Origin: JAEUMY01 sp031394355
GTDB lineage: Bacteria > Pseudomonadota > Gammaproteobacteria > Burkholderiales > Usitatibacteraceae
Length of the DNA: 57,392 bases
NCBI GenBank assembly: GCA_031394355.1
Contig: JANNSU010000029.1
Location: forward strand, 1 to 57,392
Direction: 5' to 3'
Part shown: positions 52,000-57,392 of the stretch, piece by piece
Layout: each line of letters starts with the position of its first letter
Position numbering within the stretch: the first letter of the stretch is position 1
Position numbers and translations under genes: made by a program
Notes under the pieces: generated by a model
The model's database searches: none
Told to the model about the DNA's origin: nothing
What the model saw: the letters and a program-made list of their open reading frames with translations, nothing else

Positions 52000-52011
52000 G
52001 CGAATATTTGC
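52000..52011. repeat. Palindrome with one mismatch (heptamer spacer)
   Basis: GCGAATATTTGC in the centre of an 18-bp imperfect palindrome; the only near-copy outside a gene. Confidence 0.65.
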
Positions 52012-52026
52012 AACTAAGCCACAATG

Positions 52027-52110
52027 CGCCCAACGCCCAACGCCCAACGCCCAACGCCCAACGCCCAACGCCCAACGCCCAACGCCCAACGCCCAACGCC
52101 CAACGCCAAA
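52027..52110. repeat. CGCCCAA heptamer array (11 perfect units plus one degenerate)
   Basis: Eleven perfect CGCCCAA units (52027-52103) then CGCCAAA, ending right at the sseA ATG. On the minus strand this reads (GGGCGTT)n, a four-or-more GGG-tract pattern that fits the G-quadruplex consensus. An ATG at 52024 opens a frame through the repeats that is in phase with sseA. Confidence 0.9.
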
Positions 52111-52950
52111 ATGCTAGTCACTACCGCCGAACTCGCCAATCACCTGCACGATCCCGCGTGGATGCTGTTCGACACGCGCCACGACCTCATCGATACAGAC
52201 AAGGGACCGCGCGAATATTCGCAGGGGCACATTGAGGGCGCCCGTTTCCTCAGTATCGACCACGATTTGTCGGCTTCCAAGAACGGACGCAATGGTCGTC
52301 ACCCGCTGCCCGATGCGGGTGTCTTTGCTGAAAAGATGGCCGCGCTGGGGGCGTCGCCAGGCATGCAGTTCGTGATCTACGACGGCACAGGCGGCATGTA
52401 TGCAGCACGACTGTGGTGGATGTTGCGCTGGCTGGGTGCCACAAAGGTTTCACTCCTCGATGGTGGCTTTGCGAAATGGGTGGCTGAGAAGCGCCCGGTG
52501 ACCGCTGAGATACCAGCGGTACGAGCATCTGTCGTCAACGAATTCAAGTCGGCGGCGGGGTTCACCGTGGATGCGGCTGACGTGTTGGGCCATCTCAAGG
52601 ACGCATCCCGTCTGCTGGTTGACGCCCGCGCGGGCGAGCGCTATCGCGGCGAGGTGGAGCCCCTCGACCCGGTGGCGGGCCACATCCCCGGCGCAATCAA
52701 CCGCTTTTGGCAAGCCAATCTCGCAGCCGATGGCACATTCAAGAACCGTGAGGACCTGCATCGCGACTATTCGCAACTCATGGCCGGTCGTCCGCCCTCT
52801 GCCGTCGTGCATCAGTGCGGCTCGGGTGTCACCGCCTGCCACAACCTGTTCGCGATGGAATGGGCGGGGCTCGCCGGTTCGCGTCTCTATCCGGGCTCAT
52901 GGAGTGAATGGGTGGCTGATCCATCGCGTCCTGTCGCCAGGGGCGGCTGA
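52111..52950 (+). CDS. sseA: Thiosulfate/3-mercaptopyruvate sulfurtransferase
   Basis: 279 residues with two rhodanese domains (N-terminal inactive, FDTRHDLIDTDKGP; C-terminal active, HQCGSGVTACHN with the catalytic Cys). The CGSGVT loop fits 3-mercaptopyruvate sulfurtransferase. The native start is taken as 52111 (MLVTTAELANHL). No ribosome site is visible because the heptamer array abuts the ATG. A longer frame from 52024 would add 29 residues of R-P-T-P-N-A-Q repeats. One exact palindrome is present. Confidence 0.9.
   Translation: MLVTTAELANHLHDPAWMLFDTRHDLIDTDKGPREYSQGHIEGARFLSIDHDLSASKNGRNGRHPLPDAGVFAEKMAALGASPGMQFVIYDGTGGMYAARLWWMLRWLGATKVSLLDGGFAKWVAEKRPVTAEIPAVRASVVNEFKSAAGFTVDAADVLGHLKDASRLLVDARAGERYRGEVEPLDPVAGHIPGAINRFWQANLAADGTFKNREDLHRDYSQLMAGRPPSAVVHQCGSGVTACHNLFAMEWAGLAGSRLYPGSWSEWVADPSRPVARGG
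52211..52222. repeat. GCGAATATTCGC palindrome (sseA)
   Basis: Exact; read as Arg-Glu-Tyr-Ser. Confidence 0.9.
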
Positions 52951-52994
52951 GCGGCGGGCGAAATCGGCTTGCAGCGTAGAATCTGCGGATTTTC

Positions 52995-54986
52995 ATGTCC
53001 GGCAACATCATGCATCGGCCACGCCCAATGATTCGGATCCTCGGCATCACACTGCTGGCTGCGCTGCCAGCGTTTGCGCAAAGCGGCGATGTCATTCGCC
53101 CGCCTCATGCGCTGGTGTTGCAGGGCATTCCGCCCATTCCGGCCGATCTGCCCAAGAAGACGGCGCCCTACACCGACTTCCGTGCCGCTCGCGTGACCGC
53201 CTGGCATCCCACCAAGCGGGAGATGCTCATCAGTACACGGGTGAAAAACAGCAACCAGATTTTTCGTTTGTCGGAACCCGGTGGCAAGCTCGATCCGGTA
53301 ACTGACTTCAAGGATCCGGTTGCAGGTGCCAGTTACCAGCCCAGATCCGGTGAATTCATGCTCTTCGAGAAGGGTGATGGGGGCGACGAGGCCTATCAGA
53401 TATCCCGCTTCGATTTGGAGTCCGGTGTCGTCACACCCATCAGTCCCGGCGGGCAACGCGCGAGCGCCCCATCGTGGAACAACGATGGTACGCGCGTGGT
53501 TTATACGACCGTGCAGCTGGATCGCAACAATCCGGGCCGCGAGGTTCGCACTGACGTGCGTCTCGTTGACCCCGAGCGTCCTGAGAGCGAACGCGTGATT
53601 GCCACGCTGGATGGCGGCGGCTGGAGTGGATTCCGCTGGTCTCCGGACGATGCGCGACTGGTGTTCGTGGAGTCGCAGTCGACCAATGAATCACACTTGT
53701 GGATCATGGAGATCACCACGGGTGATCGGCGCCGGCTGACCATGGATCGCAAGGACGAAGAGGTTCGCTACGCCGAGGCCCGCTTCTCCAATGATGGCAT
53801 GCGAATATTCGCAACATCGGATCGCGGCAGCGAGTTCCGCCGCCTCGTGGCCATCGAGTTGGCCACGGGGCGCGAAGAGCCGCTCTTGCCAAACCTCAAT
53901 GCCGACATTGATGAATTCGCGCTGTCGCGGAAGACCAACCGCATCGCTTTCGTGACCAATGAGGAGGGCGCGCACGTTCTTCGCTTCTACGACATCGAGG
54001 CAGGTCGAGAATTGAATCGCCCACCCCTGGTACCGGGTGTGCTGACCACGCTGCGCTGGAACCGCAACGGGGAAGAGGTGGCCTTCACACACGCCTCGGC
54101 TCGGTCGGCAGGAGACATTTTCAGTTGGAACTTGAAGGAAGGCCGCATGACGCGCTGGACCAACGGTGCCGCGCCGGGCGCAAATCCGTGGGAATTCGTC
54201 GAGCCCAGAATCATCCGCTGGAAGAGCTTTGACGGCCTCGGCATGACGGGGCTTCATTACGAGCCGCCGCGTGACAAATTCAAGGGCAAGCGTCCGGTCA
54301 TCATCAATATTCATGGCGGCCCGGCGTCTCAGGCGCGTCCCGGCTTCATCGGCCGGAGCAACTATCTGGTAAACGAGCTTGGGATTGCGCTCATCTATCC
54401 CAACGTGCGCGGATCGTCAGGTTTCGGCAAGACATTCCTCAAGCTCGACAATGGCAGAAAGCGCGAGGACTCCGTCAAGGATATCGGCGCGCTGCTCGAC
54501 TGGATCAAGCAGCAGCCGGATCTGGACCCCGCGCGCGTGCTGGTCATGGGCGGCAGCTATGGCGGCTACATGACGCTGGCTGTGGCGAGCCTCTATCCGG
54601 ACCGCATTGCCGGCGCCATCAGCTCGGTCGGCATTTCCAACTTCGTGTCATTCCTGAAGAACACCGAGAGCTATCGTCGCGACTTGCGTCGGGCCGAGTA
54701 TGGGGACGAGCGCGAGCCCGACATGCGCAAGTTCCTGGACGAGATATCACCGCTCACGCGGGTAGACAAGATCAAGAAGCCGCTCTTCGTGATCCAGGGA
54801 AAGAACGATCCGCGCGTGCCGTGGACCGAGGCGGAGCAGATCGTGAATTCACTGAAGAAGCGCAAGGCGCCGGTCTGGTTTCTCATGGCCAACGACGAGG
54901 GCCACGGCTTCGCAAAGAAGGCCAACGCCGATTTCAGCTTCCATGCCCAAGTGAAGTTCATGGAGCAGACGCTGCTGCGGCCGTAG
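52995..54986 (+). CDS. S9 family peptidase (prolyl oligopeptidase-like), exported
   Basis: 663 residues with an N-terminal signal segment (ILGITLLAALPAFAQS). A beta-propeller of WD40-like PD40 blades (about 60-400; SWNNDGTRVVYTT, FRWSPDDARLVFVE) precedes the catalytic alpha/beta domain with nucleophile Ser in GGSYGGYMT, Asp in GKNDPRVP and His in DEGHGF. It probably trims dipeptides or oligopeptides in the periplasm. Starts at 53010 and 53028 are also possible. One exact palindrome lies in the propeller. Confidence 0.92.
   Translation: MSGNIMHRPRPMIRILGITLLAALPAFAQSGDVIRPPHALVLQGIPPIPADLPKKTAPYTDFRAARVTAWHPTKREMLISTRVKNSNQIFRLSEPGGKLDPVTDFKDPVAGASYQPRSGEFMLFEKGDGGDEAYQISRFDLESGVVTPISPGGQRASAPSWNNDGTRVVYTTVQLDRNNPGREVRTDVRLVDPERPESERVIATLDGGGWSGFRWSPDDARLVFVESQSTNESHLWIMEITTGDRRRLTMDRKDEEVRYAEARFSNDGMRIFATSDRGSEFRRLVAIELATGREEPLLPNLNADIDEFALSRKTNRIAFVTNEEGAHVLRFYDIEAGRELNRPPLVPGVLTTLRWNRNGEEVAFTHASARSAGDIFSWNLKEGRMTRWTNGAAPGANPWEFVEPRIIRWKSFDGLGMTGLHYEPPRDKFKGKRPVIINIHGGPASQARPGFIGRSNYLVNELGIALIYPNVRGSSGFGKTFLKLDNGRKREDSVKDIGALLDWIKQQPDLDPARVLVMGGSYGGYMTLAVASLYPDRIAGAISSVGISNFVSFLKNTESYRRDLRRAEYGDEREPDMRKFLDEISPLTRVDKIKKPLFVIQGKNDPRVPWTEAEQIVNSLKKRKAPVWFLMANDEGHGFAKKANADFSFHAQVKFMEQTLLRP
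53801..53812. repeat. GCGAATATTCGC palindrome (S9 peptidase)
   Basis: Exact, flanked T/A; read as Met-Arg-Ile-Phe-Ala. Confidence 0.9.
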
Positions 54987-55011
54987 CGCCCGAACCTCTG
55001 CGAATCGTCGC

Positions 55012-55377
55012 ATGCTCGCGGACATCATCCTTCTGCTGCACCTCGCCATCGTGCTCTTCAACACGATCGGGCTGGTACTGGTGTGGATCGGCGCGGCGCT
55101 CAGCTGGCGCTGGGTGCGAATATTCGCACTGCGCATCGCGCAGATCCTGCTGATGGGCTACATCGCGTTGCAGGCGGTAGTGGGCCAGATCTGTCCATTG
55201 ACCATTTGGGAGGATGCGCTGCGCGGTACCGTGGATGAGCGTGGCTTCATCGCGCGCTGGGCGGCAGCGCTGCTCTACTGGAATGCGCCGCCGTGGGTGT
55301 TCGTGATGGGCTATGTCGCGTGGTTTGGGCTGATGGTGCTGACGTGGTTCGTTGTGCGGCCGGAGCGCAAGGTATGA
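55012..55377 (+). CDS. DUF2784 membrane protein
   Basis: 121 residues with three or four predicted helices. LADIILLLHLAIVLFN, QICPLTIWEDALR and FIARWAAALLYW are typical DUF2784 segments. Function is unknown. It follows the S9 peptidase by 25 bp on the same strand and may be co-transcribed. A palindrome copy encodes part of helix 2. Confidence 0.82.
   Translation: MLADIILLLHLAIVLFNTIGLVLVWIGAALSWRWVRIFALRIAQILLMGYIALQAVVGQICPLTIWEDALRGTVDERGFIARWAAALLYWNAPPWVFVMGYVAWFGLMVLTWFVVRPERKV
55116..55127. repeat. GCGAATATTCGC palindrome (DUF2784 gene)
   Basis: Exact; 16-bp form GTGCGAATATTCGCAC; read as Arg-Ile-Phe-Ala. Confidence 0.9.
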
Positions 55378-55461
55378 CTCGACGCCGGGCGGGAGAAAAA
55401 TACCTGACGCCGATGAACGCAGATGAAAAGCCGATGAACGCAGCTCAGGGTTGAAGCAAAC

Positions 55462-55770
55462 TCAACGCTTCTCCGGTGGAATGCCCCGCAACCGCGCAAC
55501 CAGAATCGCCTGCGCTGCCGGGTCGACCGGGTGGTGCTTGATGGTCGTGCTGGCAGGATATTTGCCCAACGAGTTGCCCCCAATGCGATCCACCGCGGGT
55601 CGGACCGGGCGCGGCATGAAGCCGCCGCCGCAATTCGGACACACATCACGCAGCACGTCTTCCACGCACTCCGCACAAAAGGTGCACTCGAAGCTGCAGA
55701 TGTAGGCGTCGACCGAGTTTGGTGGCAGGGCGGCGTTGCAATGTTCACAGGTGGGGCGGAATTCAAGCAT
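55462..55770 (-). CDS. DUF1272 zinc-ribbon-like protein
   Basis: 102 residues. The cysteine pattern (CEHC, then ICSFECTFCAEC, then CPNCGGGF) and the MPRPVRPA motif after it are the DUF1272 signature, suggesting two bound zinc ions. Function is unknown. The start at 55770 (MLEFRPTCEHC) matches other members; upstream frame is not conserved-looking. It is the last gene after plsY and the NAD(P)-binding protein, 16 bp after the latter. Confidence 0.88.
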   Translation of the reverse strand: MLEFRPTCEHCNAALPPNSVDAYICSFECTFCAECVEDVLRDVCPNCGGGFMPRPVRPAVDRIGGNSLGKYPASTTIKHHPVDPAAQAILVARLRGIPPEKR

Positions 55771-55786
55771 CGGGGCTCCGTTCGAG

Positions 55787-56527
55787 TCAGATACCGCGGC
55801 GTGGCCCGGCTGCGGGATGCGCCCAGGCATGAATATCCCGTGCACCGATCACGCGAAATCCCGGCTCGGCGTGGGCAAGAAAATGCACGGCAGCTTTGGC
55901 GACAAGTTCGCTGCGCACATGCTGGAAGGATTGCGGCGTGAGATAGCCTTGCAGGATGGACAGCCAGCCCGCCGCAAAGCGATCCAGCAACGTGCCGCCC
56001 GCTTGAGTGTCGTCGTCCCGGCTGGGGCGAAGCACGACAGTCGCGGGCAGGCTGTGCTGCTTGAGATCGAGTTCGACTTCGCCGAATGCGGCCGCGTCGA
56101 TGGCGGAGAGTTGCTGCCAGGCGGTCATCGGTGACACGAGAAGGAAGCGTTCTGTACCTGCACGGTGTGCCGCCTTTGCGATGACACCTACGTCCTCGGC
56201 GCGCACCAGTACATAAGCCTGATCGCGCTTGTGGTAATTCTCCTTGCCCGAAATGCACACCAGTACATCCTTCACGGTGTCCGACCAGTGCCAGCTATCC
56301 GCCGCGCCATCGCCGAGTGGCTCGACAATGAGCTTGGCATGGGCAGATCGAAGCGGTGACCGTGCTGCGACCCGCACATGCGAATATTCGCCAGCGGAGA
56401 GCAGCCGATTCAGCAGCTTCTCACCGAGGTCGCCGATGTTGCCGATGAGCAGCACTTCACGCTGTAATGCCACTTTGCGTATCGGCCGCTCGATGGCGGC
56501 AATCGCGTCGGAAACCGGGACGGTCAC
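55787..56527 (-). CDS. NAD(P)-binding Rossmann-fold protein (atypical SDR)
   Basis: 246 residues. The nucleotide-binding motif GNIGDLGEKLLNRLL sits near residue 28, followed by a VRVAARSP strand and a typical ISGKENYHKRDQAYVLVRA segment. The C-terminal VLRPSRDD stretch is like YbjT/HTATIP2 proteins. The reaction is unknown. The start is GTG at 56527, overlapping the plsY stop (GTGA), so translation is coupled. One palindrome copy is present. Confidence 0.78.
   Translation of the reverse strand: MTVPVSDAIAAIERPIRKVALQREVLLIGNIGDLGEKLLNRLLSAGEYSHVRVAARSPLRSAHAKLIVEPLGDGAADSWHWSDTVKDVLVCISGKENYHKRDQAYVLVRAEDVGVIAKAAHRAGTERFLLVSPMTAWQQLSAIDAAAFGEVELDLKQHSLPATVVLRPSRDDDTQAGGTLLDRFAAGWLSILQGYLTPQSFQHVRSELVAKAAVHFLAHAEPGFRVIGARDIHAWAHPAAGPRRGI
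56380..56391. repeat. GCGAATATTCGC palindrome (Rossmann protein)
   Basis: Exact; read as Gly-Glu-Tyr-Ser. Confidence 0.9.
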
Positions 56528-57177
56528 TGTTCGGGCGCGTCGACGGGTTGGGCTGCAGGCTGCTTGGCTGCTTCCTTGCTCGCGCCGATGCGGCTTTCCT
56601 CGCCTGCAGCCAGCTTGCGAATATTCGCAGCGTGTCGCCAGATGAGCAGCGCCGACATGAGAATGACGACCAGCAGATACACGCCCTGATCCAGCCAGTA
56701 GGCCGCGCCGATGGGCGCGAAGATGGCGGCGACGATGGCACCCAGCGACGAATAGCGTGACAGCACGACGACTGCCAGCCACACACCGAGCGTGGCGAGC
56801 CCCAGCCACCCATTGAAAGCAATCAGCACACCGGCCGCCGTGGCAACCCCTTTGCCGCCTTTGAAGCCCAGCCACACGGGGAAGAGATGCCCCAGAAAGG
56901 CGGCAAGTCCGACGAGCGCGATGGTCGGCGCATCCAGCCCGAATTGCTGCGCGACGTGGCGTGCCAGCACCACGGCCACCCAGCCTTTGACGGCATCACC
57001 CAGCAGCGTGAGGATGGCCGCCAACTTGCTGCCCGAGCGCAGCACGTTGGTGGCACCGGGATTGGCCGAGCCATACGTGCGCGGGTCCGGCAGGCGCATG
57101 GCCTTGCTCACCACCACGGCGAAGGGTATGGCGCCGATGAAGTAGCCGACCGTGATGGCCATTAACATTGAAGTCAT
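56524..57177 (-). CDS. plsY: Glycerol-3-phosphate acyltransferase PlsY
   Basis: 217 residues with five predicted helices. GYFIGAIPFAVVVSKAM, the GSANPGATNVLR motif and FKGGKGVATA are the acyl-phosphate and glycerol-phosphate binding loops of PlsY. It acylates glycerol-3-phosphate from acyl-phosphate. The ATG at 57177 (MTSMLMAITV) is chosen; an open frame continues upstream only through the heptamer repeats. One exact palindrome lies near the 3' end. Confidence 0.94.
   Translation of the reverse strand: MTSMLMAITVGYFIGAIPFAVVVSKAMRLPDPRTYGSANPGATNVLRSGSKLAAILTLLGDAVKGWVAVVLARHVAQQFGLDAPTIALVGLAAFLGHLFPVWLGFKGGKGVATAAGVLIAFNGWLGLATLGVWLAVVVLSRYSSLGAIVAAIFAPIGAAYWLDQGVYLLVVILMSALLIWRHAANIRKLAAGEESRIGASKEAAKQPAAQPVDAPEQ
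56617..56628. repeat. GCGAATATTCGC palindrome (plsY)
   Basis: Exact; read as Ala-Asn-Ile-Arg-Lys near the C-terminus. Confidence 0.9.
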
Positions 57178-57231
57178 GAGCGCTACTCTACAATATCGGG
57201 TGAAGGGCGATGGGTGATGGGTGATGGGTGA
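57151..57231. repeat. Inverted repeat left arm (81 bp, plsY start and upstream)
   Basis: Perfectly inverted and repeated at 57312-57392. It contains the first nine codons of plsY, its upstream sequence and the first three TGGGTGA units. Confidence 0.95.
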
Positions 57232-57252
57232 TGGGTGATGGGTGATGGGTGA
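57211..57252. repeat. TGGGTGA heptamer array (6 units)
   Basis: Six perfect TGGGTGA units preceded by a variant GGGCGAT, giving GGG-N4 tracts that fit the G-quadruplex consensus on the plus strand. It lies 34 bp upstream of the plsY start. Confidence 0.9.
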
Positions 57253-57311
57253 TGCGGGGATTGTGGCTGGATGGCGACGATTCGCAAAGCGATTTTCATC
57301 TCGCCGCCGCG

Positions 57312-57392
57312 TCACCCATCACCCATCACCCATCGCCCTTCACCCGATATTGTAGAGTAGCGCTCATGACTTCAATGTTAATGGCCATCACG
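57312..57392. repeat. Inverted repeat right arm (81 bp, with 3 TCACCCA units)
   Basis: Reverse complement of 57151-57231, with only three heptamer units where the left array has six. It ends at the window edge with an ATG (57366) and nine codons identical to the plsY start (MTSMLMAIT). Confidence 0.95.

Noticed and set aside
51954..52110. CRISPR array
   Set aside because: The unit is 7 bp with no spacers and no cas genes.
52024..52110. R-P-T-P-N-A-Q repeat extension as a normal part of SseA
   Set aside because: The sulfurtransferase fold begins at 52111; the repeat is DNA-driven, though phase-variable use is kept as a finding.

Overview
The window looks like one metagenome-style contig from a GC-rich betaproteobacterium. 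Lineage indicators are the xseB-ispA-dxs operon, a porin-glnK-amtB nitrogen operon with an Ala/Pro-rich Amt leader, FolE2, UbiK, ComM and a LivKGFHM-type ABC transporter operon that includes a PHB-depolymerase-family esterase. This placement is an inference from gene content. No tRNA, rRNA, transposase, prophage or CRISPR array was seen.

Layout. 1-600: a foreign-looking piece (membrane-anchored cytochrome c) joined to an argG gene that lacks its N-terminal ATP-binding part. 0.6-4.1 kb: argG, yajQ, a YcxB-like protein, a glutamine amidotransferase and an aspartic protease. 4.1-11.2 kb: folE2, the nitrogen operon (amtB, glnK, porin; candidate sigma-54 promoter), ubiK, comM and a Bcr/CflA exporter. 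11.3-22.8 kb: a probable uptake and degradation cluster with an alpha/beta hydrolase, a TetR regulator, a TonB-dependent receptor, a periplasmic binding protein, a PHB-depolymerase-like esterase, livGFHM and an MFS transporter. 22.8-28.6 kb: small membrane proteins, a rhodanese, an M20 amidohydrolase and a MacAB/Lol-type export system. 28.6-32.7 kb: metH behind a candidate SAM-II-like riboswitch with an attenuator. 32.7-42.6 kb: patatin, hydrolase, Old Yellow Enzyme, GST, two paralogous periplasmic proteins, dxs-ispA-xseB and a Rieske oxygenase. 42.6-50.5 kb: an RCC1-repeat protein, a FecR-TPR-barrel protein and a CHASE2 cyclase in one operon. 50.5-57.4 kb: a repeat ladder before an EamA transporter, G-rich heptamer arrays, sseA, an S9 peptidase, DUF2784, DUF1272, an NAD(P)-binding protein and plsY. 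The window ends in an inverted copy of the plsY start.

The strongest unexplained signal is the 12-bp palindrome GCGAATATTCGC. It occurs 21 times exactly, plus three times with one mismatch, where chance predicts far fewer than one. Twenty of the exact copies lie inside genes, in all three reading frames. Other unusual structures are a 78-bp in-frame palindromic insertion in metH, two head-to-head arrays of 7-bp G-quadruplex-type repeats, and a gene start repeated in tandem with ATGA coupling. Both window ends look chimeric or folded back, so they may be assembly artefacts.
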